64,000 nucleotides of DNA from Acinetobacter sp. A47 (lineage in GTDB: Bacteria > Pseudomonadota > Gammaproteobacteria > Pseudomonadales > Moraxellaceae), in the NCBI RefSeq assembly GCF_000805455.1, contig NZ_JSUS01000071.1:1-64000 (forward strand). The letters run 5' to 3'. Position 1 is the first letter of the stretch. Every line of letters begins with the position of its first letter. The position numbers and the translations under genes were made by a program. Below the pieces are notes generated by a model, which saw only the letters and a program-made list of their open reading frames with translations, was not told the origin of the DNA and searched no databases. Below, in pieces: positions 38,596 to 46,757 of the stretch.

Positions 38596-39123
38596 TTATA
38601 ACCGTCCAATGGCTATCGCAGCCTGATCGATCTGTTCTGCGATTTGATGAATCTGCTCGGGCTGTAAATCTGCAACATTCAGCTTTAAACGTAAGGCAGT
38701 TTTTAGATTTTCCATGGCACGATGAATATCTATCAGCTGGTCATTGTGATGAATTTCACGTCTCAAACGTAATTTTTCCAGTAGCGCGAGCAACAGTTCC
38801 TGCTGTTCTTTTAAATAGGTTTCGCCATAGGGAGTGACCTGGTATTGCTTACGTTCAGCATCAAGCAATGTGATGCAATTCATTTCTTCCAGTGCTGTCA
38901 GGGTTGGATAAATCGTACCTGCGCTTGGTGAATAGCCATCGCCGACAAGATCACTAATTTCTTTGATAATTTCATAGCCATGTTTTGGACTTTGCTGAAT
39001 AAGGTGCAATACCAGCAATTTCATGCGGCCTGATTCAAAAAGGCGGCCACGGCGGCCTGAACGACGCTGCTCCCGATACTGAAAGTCATGTTCGCTATTG
39101 TGATGAGCGGATGCATGTTTCAT
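38596..39123 (-). CDS. PadR-family transcriptional regulator
   Basis: A protein of about 175 residues with the PadR winged helix (GRMKLLVLHLIQQSPKHGYEIIKEISDLVGDGYSPSAGTIYPTLTALEEMNCITLL) and a C-terminal dimerisation helix. A His/Arg-rich N-terminus precedes it (HHNSEHDFQYREQRRSGRRGR). The start at 39123 is used because an ATG at 39156 lies only three bases from a palindrome and has no ribosome-binding site. Two perfect 12-bp palindromes upstream suggest autoregulation. The target may include the DUF genes downstream or another locus. Confidence 0.88.
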   Translation of the reverse strand: MKHASAHHNSEHDFQYREQRRSGRRGRLFESGRMKLLVLHLIQQSPKHGYEIIKEISDLVGDGYSPSAGTIYPTLTALEEMNCITLLDAERKQYQVTPYGETYLKEQQELLLALLEKLRLRREIHHNDQLIDIHRAMENLKTALRLKLNVADLQPEQIHQIAEQIDQAAIAIGRL

Positions 39124-39159
39124 CTTTATTGTTCTCGGCTTGCTTAATTTATGCATATT

Positions 39160-39203
39160 AAGATATATCTTAATTATTCTTATGGCAAGCTAAGATATAT
39201 CTT
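39160..39203 (-). promoter_or_regulatory. Two palindromic sites upstream of the PadR gene
   Basis: AAGATATATCTT occurs at 39160-39171 and again at 39192-39203, a perfect palindrome each time, with 32 bases from centre to centre (about three helical turns on one face). Autoregulatory binding by the PadR protein is inferred. Confidence 0.7.
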
Positions 39204-39274
39204 TAAATTTTAAGATTTTGATATTGAATAATTTATTTATTTTTTAAGTGGGTTCTTTAAGCAGCTGAAGCAAT

Positions 39275-39298
39275 AAAAAAGAGCGCCTAAGCGCTCTT
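39275..39298. terminator. Terminator hairpin, copy 1 (3' end of mrr-like gene)
   Basis: GAGCGC and GCGCTC with loop CTAA, preceded by six A. The stop codon of the Mrr-like gene uses its last two bases. An identical 24-base sequence is found at 40256-40279. Confidence 0.7.
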
Positions 39299-40214
39299 AA
39301 AAACTATCTTCATCAAACCGATCTTGATCTATTTTATAAATATAAATACTTCGCTCAACTTGTACCCCTAATCCAAATTCAATCATTAAAGAAGTCAGTT
39401 TTTCCCCATCAATCAAGACAATTCCAGATTTCTTTGCAGATTCAATTGCTTCCTTACTGAAACTTGAGGTCGTAATAAATACCCCTTTCTTAGCAACCTG
39501 ATCTGCTAATGCACCTTTGAATTGTTGAATATCTGGACGGCCAACGGTATTTTCCCAGCGCTTGGCCTGAATATAAATTTTATCCAAACCCAAACGATCT
39601 TCACTGATAATTCCATCAATACCTCCATCACTGGTTTTACCTATTGCTTGCGCAGCATCTTGATGTGAACCGCCATAACCCATAGCAACAAGCAAATCTA
39701 CGACTAATCGTTCAAAGAATGAAGGATGCTTCGCTTTTACAAGATTCAATAAATCAACTTTCAAACTGGATAATAAAATTTCATTTATTCTTTGAAGTGA
39801 CTCTTCCGGCGTTTCTAAATCAGATTTTTCTATCGTAGAGATAGTTTTTTTATTACCTTTAATACTTGGCGGCATTTTAAAATTACGAAAGTTTTCATAT
39901 TGCATTAAAAAATCATTATCTATTTTATTTAATAACTCTAAATTTAACTTCTTAGCTTCCTCAGATAATTCACATAGCCCCCAATCTGGTTGATGAATTA
40001 ATCCTGCCTTAACTAAATATGTTTTTGCCCAACCAACACGATCATAAAAAACCGTTCTTTTACCACTAGGAATCATCTGGCTTAATTCTTCTGCCGTTAA
40101 ATTTGATTGTTCAGCCAATAATTTTCCAGCTTGACTAATTTGAATCGGTTGGCTTTGTTTTTTTAAGAGTTTCAATAACGGTAACATCAATTCTTGATGA
40201 TTAGGTAAAGCCAT
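39297..40214 (-). CDS. Mrr-type restriction endonuclease-like protein
   Basis: A 305-residue protein with an N-terminal Mrr_N-like winged-helix half (LMLPLLKLLKKQSQPIQISQ ... GAVFY-like region KRTVFYDRVGWAKTYLVKAGLI). Its C-terminal half is a PD-(D/E)xK nuclease of the Mrr_cat type, with the catalytic core seen as FERLVVDLLVAMGYGG, then GGIDGIIS with Asp, then IYIQAKRW, the QxK variant. It probably cuts modified DNA. The base composition is clearly lower in GC than flanking genes, and the gene is bracketed by two identical hairpins, both signs of acquisition. No methylase gene lies near. Confidence 0.88.
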   Translation of the reverse strand: MALPNHQELMLPLLKLLKKQSQPIQISQAGKLLAEQSNLTAEELSQMIPSGKRTVFYDRVGWAKTYLVKAGLIHQPDWGLCELSEEAKKLNLELLNKIDNDFLMQYENFRNFKMPPSIKGNKKTISTIEKSDLETPEESLQRINEILLSSLKVDLLNLVKAKHPSFFERLVVDLLVAMGYGGSHQDAAQAIGKTSDGGIDGIISEDRLGLDKIYIQAKRWENTVGRPDIQQFKGALADQVAKKGVFITTSSFSKEAIESAKKSGIVLIDGEKLTSLMIEFGLGVQVERSIYIYKIDQDRFDEDSF

Positions 40215-40255
40215 ACTTTGCTCTTATAAATTTAAGTTTTATAAATTATAAATCA

Positions 40256-40285
40256 AAAAAAGAGCGCCTAAGCGCTCTTTTTTTA
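40256..40285. terminator. Terminator hairpin, copy 2 (right flank of mrr-like gene)
   Basis: The same GAGCGC-CTAA-GCGCTC hairpin with A and T flanks (seven T on the right), identical over 24 bases to the copy at 39275-39298. Confidence 0.75.
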
Positions 40286-40355
40286 AGTAATTTCTATTCT
40301 GCCACGAGTATCTTGCACTTTATTTTAAAGTTTCACTTTAAAACGCGTTCATGAA

Positions 40356-40453
40356 GTAATTCAGGCAGGAAGCTTCGCTTCTTGAAATCCCGTGCTGCCG
40401 CAAGCATAGCTTTTGGCGTAATTCAGGCAAGAAGCTTCGCTTCTTGAAATCCC
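40356..40453. repeat. 36-bp direct repeat, two copies, 3' of guaA
   Basis: Copies at 40356-40391 and 40418-40453 differ at one position of 36. Each starts GTAATTCAGGCA, contains the hairpin AAGC-TTC-GCTT (extended to AAGAAGC/GCTTCTT in the second copy) and ends GAAATCCC. They lie just past the guaA stop, on the mrr side, and are 62 bases apart start to start. Confidence 0.75.
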
Positions 40454-40457
40454 TGAA

Positions 40458-42026
40458 TTACTCCCATTCAATCGTAGCGGGTGGTTTAGATGACACGTCG
40501 TAGACGACACGTGAAACATCTTTAATTTCGTTCATGATACGGGTCGAGATTTTGTCAACCAGCTCGTATGGCAAGTGGGCAAAACGCGCAGTCATGAAGT
40601 CAACGGTTTCAACCGCACGAAGTGCAATCACCCATGCATAACGGCGACCATCACCAACCACACCAACCGATTTCACTGGCTGGAATACTGCAAATGCTTG
40701 TGCAGTCTTGTCATACCAGCCGCTGGCACGAAGTTCTTGCATAAAGATATCATCTGCAAGACGAAGAATATCGGCATATTCTTTTTTCACTTCACCCAAA
40801 ATACGCACGCCCAAACCCGGACCCGGGAATGGATGACGGTAAATCATGCTATGCGGCAAACCAAGCGTGGTACCCAGTTTACGGACTTCATCTTTAAACA
40901 GGTCACGTAATGGCTCTACCAGATCAAAAGCCAGATCTTCTGGTAAACCACCCACGTTGTGGTGCGATTTGATCACGTGTGCCTTACCTTGCTTGCTTGC
41001 TGCAGATTCGATCACGTCTGGATAAATCGTACCCTGTGCCAAGAATTTCACGCCGTCAAGTTTACGTGCTTCTTCAGCAAACACTTCAATAAACTCACGG
41101 CCAATGATTTTACGTTTTTTCTCAGGATCAACCTCACCTGCCAGCGCAGACAGGAAGCGTTGTTCGGCATCGGCACGAATCACACGGATGCCCATGTTTT
41201 CTGCAAACATTTGCATGACCTGGTCGCCCTCGTTCAGACGAAGCAAGCCATTGTCTACAAATACGCAGGTCAGCTGGTCACCAATCGCTTTATGCAACAA
41301 CGCTGCAACCACAGATGAATCGACACCACCGGATAAACCCAGTAAGACTTTCTCGTTACCGATTTGTTCACGCAACTGTTCTACACGCAAGTCGATGATG
41401 TGTTCAGGTGTCCACAGGCCACGGCAACCACAAATCTTGTGTACAAAGTTAGACAGTAACTCGGCACCCTTGGCAGTGTGGGTCACTTCCGGGTGGAACT
41501 GTACGCCATAGAAACGACGGGTCTCATCACTTACTGCAGCAAACGGGCAGCTTGGTGTGCTGGCCGTTACCTGGAAACCTTCCGGAATCGCACTGACCTT
41601 GTCGCCATGACTCATCCATACATGAAGCTGGTTCTCACGATCCTGCAAGTGACCAATCAGGTTGTCACGTACCAGAATGTCAACTTCTGCATAACCAAAC
41701 TCATGGACTTTACCCGGCTCTACTTTACCGCCAAGCTGTTCAGACATGGTTTGCAAACCATAGCAAATACCCAACACCGGTACGCCCAATTCAAATACAA
41801 CTTGCGGCGCGCGTGGGCTTCCCTCTTCATGTACGCTCTCAGGGCCACCTGATAAAATAATCCCGTTCGGATTAAACGCACGAATGTCTTCTTCAGACAT
41901 ATCGAATGCATACATTTCAGAATAGACACCCGCTTCACGTACACGACGTGCAATGAGCTGGCTATATTGAGAGCCGAAATCCAGAATGAGGATACGATCT
42001 TCAGTAATTTGAGTATTGGTCGTCAT
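40458..42026 (-). CDS. guaA: GMP synthase (glutamine-hydrolysing)
   Basis: Converts XMP to GMP with glutamine and ATP, last step of guanine nucleotide synthesis. The 522-residue protein has the class I amidotransferase domain (nucleophile Cys88 in GICYG; QFHPEV with the catalytic His and Glu), the PP-loop LSGGVDSS in the synthetase domain and the C-terminal dimerisation domain ending in PPATIEWE. The length is normal. Monocistronic as far as can be seen; guaB is not in the window. Two 36-bp repeats follow it. Confidence 0.98.
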   Translation of the reverse strand: MTTNTQITEDRILILDFGSQYSQLIARRVREAGVYSEMYAFDMSEEDIRAFNPNGIILSGGPESVHEEGSPRAPQVVFELGVPVLGICYGLQTMSEQLGGKVEPGKVHEFGYAEVDILVRDNLIGHLQDRENQLHVWMSHGDKVSAIPEGFQVTASTPSCPFAAVSDETRRFYGVQFHPEVTHTAKGAELLSNFVHKICGCRGLWTPEHIIDLRVEQLREQIGNEKVLLGLSGGVDSSVVAALLHKAIGDQLTCVFVDNGLLRLNEGDQVMQMFAENMGIRVIRADAEQRFLSALAGEVDPEKKRKIIGREFIEVFAEEARKLDGVKFLAQGTIYPDVIESAASKQGKAHVIKSHHNVGGLPEDLAFDLVEPLRDLFKDEVRKLGTTLGLPHSMIYRHPFPGPGLGVRILGEVKKEYADILRLADDIFMQELRASGWYDKTAQAFAVFQPVKSVGVVGDGRRYAWVIALRAVETVDFMTARFAHLPYELVDKISTRIMNEIKDVSRVVYDVSSKPPATIEWE

Positions 42027-42456
42027 GGCTAATCATAAAGGCAAATGAATTAAGCGCCATATTCTAACATTTTTCACGCTTGGGCGCACCGCAATTCATC
42101 ATCTATCTTGTTTTTTCATCTGGCTGTCCGGTCAGGCCTGATATTTAAGCCAAAACGTCTGAAAAATGAGCCTGCTTAAGAGAGTTAAATCAACAATTCA
42201 GACCTATTCTGCTCAACACAAAACAAAAATTGGTGCTAAGATGATGACTCGCAACCGGATAGCCATGGAAAGGTATTCAGTCGAGATGCCCGTTTCCTTT
42301 TTATACGATTTCGACCTCCTGCACCAAAGGAAAAATTAAAAGCGAATTAAATTCCTAGGGGTCTTGGTAGATCACCAATGTCCTAACCTATTTCACTATC
42401 ATCTAGCGCTTGCCCGACCACGAGCAACAATTAGGACTTGAAGGACCAATAAAATA
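42027..42456. other. 430-bp gene-free stretch upstream of the DUF445 gene
   Basis: It contains the guaA promoter region on the left and an AT-rich leader on the right. A 32-codon open frame (42241-42339, MMTRNRIAMERYS...) without family similarity or clear ribosome-binding site is seen. GGAAA and TTTCC near 42268-42297 could form a weak hairpin followed by T. A GGA-rich ribosome-binding region lies before 42457. Nothing else is recognised. Confidence 0.4.
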
Positions 42457-43695
42457 ATGTTTCAAGAAATGATTGCAGATTTTCATCAAAATTTCTGGCT
42501 ATATATTTCCATTCCGTTTATCAGTGGCTTTATTGGTTATGTGACCAAAGTCATTGCCATTCAGATGATGTTTTCCCCGCTCGAATTTAAAGGGCTGAGA
42601 CTCTTTGGCCTGCCACTCGGCTGGCAAGGGATTGTGCCGCGTAAGGCCGAGAAAATGGCCACCACGGCGGTCGAACTGATGACCTCCAAGCTCATCAAAC
42701 CCGAAGAAATTTTTGCCAGACTCGATCCCAAACGGATCGCCCAGGAAATTGAAAAACCGTTAATGGCGGCAGCTGAAGACATCACCCGTGAAGTGGCACA
42801 GCAGTACCAGCCGGGTTTGTGGGAAGGCATGCCCGAATTTGCCCGCCAGCGGCTGATCAAGCGGGTACAGGCCAAAGCACCGGTCATTGTTGAACACATC
42901 ATGAGTGAAGTACAAAAAGATGTCGCCAAGTACTTCGATATCAAGCATATGGTGGTCAGCAACCTGCTCAAGGACAAGCGCCTGCTCAATGAAATCTTTA
43001 AAAAGGTCGGCAAACAGGAATTCAAGTTCTTTAGTAATGTCGGCTTTGTGTTTGGTTTTGCCATTGGTGTGGTACAAATGCTGTGCTGGGTGGTGACTCA
43101 GGGCAAATATCCGTGGATGTTACCGATGTTCGGTGGTTTTGTCGGTTTCTTTAGCGACTGGATGGCGTTGCAAATGATGTTCCGGCCGTTATATCCGAAA
43201 AAGATCATGGGCTATACCTGGCAGGGTCTGTTCATTAAACGTCAAAATGAAGTCGCTGCCGATTATGCAGCGCTGATTTCCAAACAGCTGCTGACTTCAC
43301 GCAACATGATGGAAGAGCTGTTCTCGGGTACACATTCCGACAAAGTGGTCGAGCTGGTCAGCCGCCAGGTCAAGCAGGAAATTGATCTACAGGCCGGTAT
43401 TGTCCGTCCGCTGGTGGTCTATGCCATTGGCGGTGAAAAGTACCAGAGCCTGAAAGATGACGTTGCGGAACGTATTTTAAAACAGCTGCCAGATACCATG
43501 CGCTATGTCGAGTCTTATGCTGAAGATGCCATGAACGTCCGCACTACGCTGGTGGAACGGATGCAGAAACTCAGTCCGGAAGAGTTTGAGGGCATGCTAC
43601 GCCCGGCCTTTAAAGAAGATGAATGGTCATTGATTATTGTTGGTGCAGTACTGGGTTTTCTGGTCGGGGAAATGCAGATTCACTTTATGCTTTAA
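42457..43695 (+). CDS. DUF445-family membrane protein
   Basis: A 412-residue protein with an N-terminal membrane helix (FWLYISIPFISGFIGYVTKVIAIQMMFSPLEFKG), a central helix pair (GFVFGFAIGVVQMLCWVV; WMLPMFGGFVGFFSDWMALQMMFRPLYPKK) and a C-terminal helix (WSLIIVGAVLGFLVGEMQI). The repeated phrase with MMF-x-PL (around 30 and 245) reveals an internal duplication, typical of DUF445 (YheB/YjiN). The intervening charged helical region of about 180 residues is cytoplasmic or periplasmic. Function unknown. A bidirectional terminator follows. Confidence 0.88.
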   Translation: MFQEMIADFHQNFWLYISIPFISGFIGYVTKVIAIQMMFSPLEFKGLRLFGLPLGWQGIVPRKAEKMATTAVELMTSKLIKPEEIFARLDPKRIAQEIEKPLMAAAEDITREVAQQYQPGLWEGMPEFARQRLIKRVQAKAPVIVEHIMSEVQKDVAKYFDIKHMVVSNLLKDKRLLNEIFKKVGKQEFKFFSNVGFVFGFAIGVVQMLCWVVTQGKYPWMLPMFGGFVGFFSDWMALQMMFRPLYPKKIMGYTWQGLFIKRQNEVAADYAALISKQLLTSRNMMEELFSGTHSDKVVELVSRQVKQEIDLQAGIVRPLVVYAIGGEKYQSLKDDVAERILKQLPDTMRYVESYAEDAMNVRTTLVERMQKLSPEEFEGMLRPAFKEDEWSLIIVGAVLGFLVGEMQIHFML

Positions 43696-43711
43696 CATTA
43701 GGCAATAGCAT

Positions 43712-43740
43712 AAAAAAGGAAGCTTCAGCTTCCTTTTTTT
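43712..43740. terminator. Bidirectional terminator
   Basis: AAAAAAGGAAGC and GCTTCCTTTTTT form a 12-bp stem with loop TTCA, ending the DUF445 gene (+) and the BOF gene (-). Confidence 0.92.
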
Positions 43741-43742
43741 AA

Positions 43743-44111
43743 TTAACGGGCCAGTTTTTCGATTTTAACCACTTCAATATCGGTCGGCTTATAACGATGC
43801 GTATCCACTTCACCGATCAGGCGTACACGATCACCTACTTTCAGGTTCGCCTGACGCCAGAGGTCATCATCAATTTCAATCCCGATGCTGCCGCTGCGGT
43901 CTTTCAGCTCATAATGATCACCTTGCAAATGCCGGCTGATCTGACCAGTAAGGGTAATGCCTGTTTCATCGGCAAGTTTTGCCACCTGACTGACGGTAAC
44001 GACATTGTTCGCCGCTTCCTGCACAATCAGCTGATCCGCTTTACCCGCCCAGCTCAAGGTTGAAAGTCCCGCTAAAACCGCCATCCCACAACTTGCGATC
44101 AATTTTTTCAT
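43743..44111 (-). CDS. Periplasmic BOF (OB-fold) protein, YgiW/YdeI type
   Basis: A 122-residue protein with a Sec signal peptide (cleavage near LSWAG) and one OB-fold (VTVSQVAKLADETGITLTGQISRHLQGDHYELKDRSGSIGIEIDDDLW ... VRLIGEVD). The motif GDHYELKDRSGSI is diagnostic for the BOF group, whose YgiW and YdeI members are linked to stress tolerance. No ligand is known. Monocistronic, convergent with the DUF445 gene. Confidence 0.9.
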   Translation of the reverse strand: MKKLIASCGMAVLAGLSTLSWAGKADQLIVQEAANNVVTVSQVAKLADETGITLTGQISRHLQGDHYELKDRSGSIGIEIDDDLWRQANLKVGDRVRLIGEVDTHRYKPTDIEVVKIEKLAR

Positions 44112-44254
44112 GTTATCTCCTGTTTTGTTCTACGATCTGACCATCTAAACAGAAACAGGCGTAGATGTCGGCTTCAGTTTGTAATGAACCAGCAGGCTTG
44201 TGCTGTAGGGGCCTGCCTATCTTGCCCCCACAACTAGGCCATTACCCGCCATTT

Positions 44255-44671
44255 TTATTTTTCAATCAGGTGATCGAGGCTAAAACGGCCAGCACCATAG
44301 AGCATGAAAGCAAAGAAACCACCCGCCATCGCAAAATTCTTCATAAAGTTAATGGCATCTTCCGGCCCAGCATGGAAGATAAAGGCGGTGAGAATGCTAA
44401 AGATGCCTAAGCCCAATGATGCAAAACGCATCTGGAAGCCAAATAATAAGGCCAGACCACCCCCAAACTCCAGCAGGATGACCAGCGGCAGCAAGCCTCC
44501 CGGTACCCCCATTGATTCCATATAACTGGCCGTGCCTGCATATCCCACAATCTTGCCCCAGCCAGCCACCAGAAAGATATAAGCCATCAACACACGCGCC
44601 ACCAAAATCACGGCATTGGCTACGCCTGGTCGGGTTACGATATTTTTTACCACAACATTCGGATTAAACAT
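44255..44671 (-). CDS. DoxX-family membrane protein
   Basis: A 138-residue inner-membrane protein with four hydrophobic segments and the DoxX pattern (AYIFLVAGWGKIVGYAGTASYMESMGVPGGLLPLVILLEFGGGLALLFGF ... FMKNFAMAGGFFAFMLYGAGRFSLD). The start at 44671 (MFNPNVVV) is used; a GTG four codons upstream is possible. DoxX proteins resemble a quinone-interacting subunit in some oxidases, but in most bacteria the role is unknown. Confidence 0.85.
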   Translation of the reverse strand: MFNPNVVVKNIVTRPGVANAVILVARVLMAYIFLVAGWGKIVGYAGTASYMESMGVPGGLLPLVILLEFGGGLALLFGFQMRFASLGLGIFSILTAFIFHAGPEDAINFMKNFAMAGGFFAFMLYGAGRFSLDHLIEK

Positions 44672-44907
44672 GGTCGGTTCCACTCTGTTTGTTTTTTAAC
44701 ATGCTGCCAGTTTAGGGGGCTTTGATTAGGCAATAAACACCAGATCAGTTAACACATCATTCTATAAATGCAACAATTAAATATTTTAACAACCTATCTT
44801 CCTGTTTATATAGCTTGTCAGCAGTTACCAATTATTTTGCTTTTTATACTGACATTATATAGCTGCACTGCTAGGATTTAGCTCATATTTATAGCGTTAT
44901 CACCTTC

Positions 44908-45546
44908 ATGGAACTCATTGATTTTATTCTGCACGTAGACGAACACCTTTTAGAGTTTATTACCAATTATGGCGAGTGGATTTATGCCATTTTATTTTTA
45001 ATTATCTTTGTTGAAACCGGTCTGGTGGTCATGCCATTTTTACCCGGCGACAGCCTGTTATTCGCAGCAGGTGCACTGGCTGCTTCAACCGGTGCAATGG
45101 ATCCATGGGTACTGGGAGTTTTATTGTTTATCGCAGCGGTACTCGGCGATACGGTCAATTATCATATCGGACGCTATATCGGGCCACGTGTCTTTGAAAT
45201 GAATTCACGCTTTATCAATAAACAGCACCTGATCAAGACCCAGCATTTCTTTGAACGGCATGGCGGTAAAACCATTATCTTTGCCCGTTTTGTGCCTTTT
45301 GCCCGTACCTTTGCGCCTTTCGTTGCCGGTGCAGGCAGCATGAACTACAAGTTCTTCCTGACCTATAACGTGATTGGTGCATGCTGCTGGATTGCATCGT
45401 TTATTACATTAGGATATTTGTTCGGCAACATGCCGATTGTGAAGGATAATTTCACCCACCTGATCTTTGGTATTATCATTATCAGTATCTTACCGGGTGT
45501 GTTTGGCTTTATCCGTCAAAAACTCAATGAACGTAAAAGCCGGTAA
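44908..45546 (+). CDS. DedA-family membrane protein
   Basis: A 212-residue protein of the DedA/SNARE-associated family, thought to be involved in lipid flipping (undecaprenyl phosphate or phospholipid). Landmarks are FVETGLVVMPFLPGDSLLFAAGALAA, with the conserved F-x-E and PGD-x-L, and GGKTIIFARFVPFARTFAPFVAGAGSM with the family's conserved Arg residues. Five to six hydrophobic segments are visible. The usual N-terminal and C-terminal Arg/Lys clusters are present. It stands alone. Confidence 0.92.
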   Translation: MELIDFILHVDEHLLEFITNYGEWIYAILFLIIFVETGLVVMPFLPGDSLLFAAGALAASTGAMDPWVLGVLLFIAAVLGDTVNYHIGRYIGPRVFEMNSRFINKQHLIKTQHFFERHGGKTIIFARFVPFARTFAPFVAGAGSMNYKFFLTYNVIGACCWIASFITLGYLFGNMPIVKDNFTHLIFGIIIISILPGVFGFIRQKLNERKSR

Positions 45547-45558
45547 AACCGGGCTGGC

Positions 45559-46149
45559 TTAAAATAACCGGAAAATCATCGGTAACATACAAATCAGCAA
45601 CAACATGGCCGATCCTTTATATAAATGCTCGGCCTTGATTCCAATCAGGCTTCCTGCCAGCAATGCCCGACCAAATAACATCCAGAATATACCGACGGGC
45701 AACAAAATCAGACTGAACACGGCAAAAACCAGCGCTGCATTTTCAAGCGAATTCCAGGTTTCAGCAGGAAAAATGCCTGCAGCCAACAGCACCGTTTTCG
45801 GGTTTTTTAACGTCGACATGAATAGCTGTCTTTTGCGTATATGGGGATGATGCTGTACATGTTTTTGCAGATGTGAGCTCTTCCACAGATGAAAAGCCAT
45901 CCAGAGCACATAAAGCAAACTGGCTGTATGCAGGATCGCACCCAGTGCAGGCCAGATCGGGTCAAAAAGATGAATCAACAGTGCCCATAGACTAATGCCG
46001 TACACATACCCCAGCCATTCGACTGGAATAAATTTCATGGTTTTGAGTACACCTTGTTGGTGGGTTGCACTGGCAAGTAAAGCATTGGTCGGACCTGGAA
46101 TAAGTAACACTGCCAACATGGCCAAAACAAAAAACCAACTCTCAATCAT
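45559..46149 (-). CDS. LysE-family exporter, second copy
   Basis: A protein of about 196 residues with six hydrophobic segments and the signature LIPGPTNALLASATHQQGVLKTMKFIPVEWLGY. The central LFMSTLKNPKTVLLAAGIFP carries the NPK motif. Divergent from the copy at 30987 and with a shorter loop between helices 3 and 4. The substrate is not readable. It ends convergently with the DedA gene. Confidence 0.88.
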   Translation of the reverse strand: MIESWFFVLAMLAVLLIPGPTNALLASATHQQGVLKTMKFIPVEWLGYVYGISLWALLIHLFDPIWPALGAILHTASLLYVLWMAFHLWKSSHLQKHVQHHPHIRKRQLFMSTLKNPKTVLLAAGIFPAETWNSLENAALVFAVFSLILLPVGIFWMLFGRALLAGSLIGIKAEHLYKGSAMLLLICMLPMIFRLF

Positions 46150-46318
46150 ACACATACCGAACGACTATACATGGGCGCCACCTTAAACGAATTTAGGGCA
46201 AAAATACAAATTCCGATAATCAAAACAGCAGTAGAAACAGGGAAATTTAGAATAGATAATTTTTTAAACGATTCATTTTTATGGTTATTTCTTGAAACAT
46301 TTTGCGATAATTTAGTTA

Positions 46319-46348
46319 TTTATCACCATAACGAATTATGGTGATAAA
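46319..46348. terminator. Perfect 13-bp hairpin
   Basis: TTTATCACCATAA and its exact complement TTATGGTGATAAA flank the tetraloop CGAA. It lies 11 bases beyond the stop of the lipoprotein gene (- strand) and can act as its terminator, though the T runs are short. Confidence 0.7.
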
Positions 46349-46358
46349 CAGCTAGAGA

Positions 46359-46748
46359 TTATGATTTTGGACGCTGTTTTACGATAATCGGGCAGCCTTT
46401 AAACTTGGCAGCCTGTACGATCGCATCTTGCTGGCCCAGTACATTGGCAAGTTCGGTGTTCTTGGTATTCATGGATTGGCCCATATTCACCGAAATAGAA
46501 GGACCAAAGCCCCAACCACCACGGCCCCAGCCTCCACCGAGTCCGACACCCACGCCAACACCGGTACGTTTTGGTGTTTGCACGCCATTTTCAATATATT
46601 GCTGAATACGGTTATATTCGGCCTGTAATTGCTGGCAGTTCAAGCCCTGATATTGCGTTGGTGAAACATAAGCCGGCTTGACCGTTGATGCACAGGCACC
46701 CAAAAGCATACTCGCCGCCAGCACCGGCATCCAATATAAACGTTTCAT
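46359..46748 (-). CDS. Glycine-rich predicted lipoprotein
   Basis: A 129-residue protein with a clear lipobox (LLGAC, lipidated Cys19), a Gln/Tyr-rich helical stretch (YQGLNCQQLQAEYNRIQQYIEN) and a Gly/Trp-rich low-complexity segment (GVGVGLGGGWGRGGWGFGPS). A second Cys pair is seen (NCQQ and KGCPIIV). No family is recognised. It lies 9 bases downstream of the ParA gene on the same strand, but an operon with ParA has no obvious functional reason. Confidence 0.8.
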   Translation of the reverse strand: MKRLYWMPVLAASMLLGACASTVKPAYVSPTQYQGLNCQQLQAEYNRIQQYIENGVQTPKRTGVGVGVGLGGGWGRGGWGFGPSISVNMGQSMNTKNTELANVLGQQDAIVQAAKFKGCPIIVKQRPKS

Positions 46749-46757
46749 AGTGTTCTC

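Noticed and set aside
39297..40214. Complete restriction-modification system
   Set aside because: No methyltransferase or specificity gene lies on either side; only a solitary Mrr-like nuclease is present.
40356..40453. guaA 3' repeats as a minimal CRISPR array
   Set aside because: Two copies 36 bp long with a 26-base spacer superficially fit, but there is no third repeat, no leader and no cas gene. The internal hairpin suits a REP-like element.
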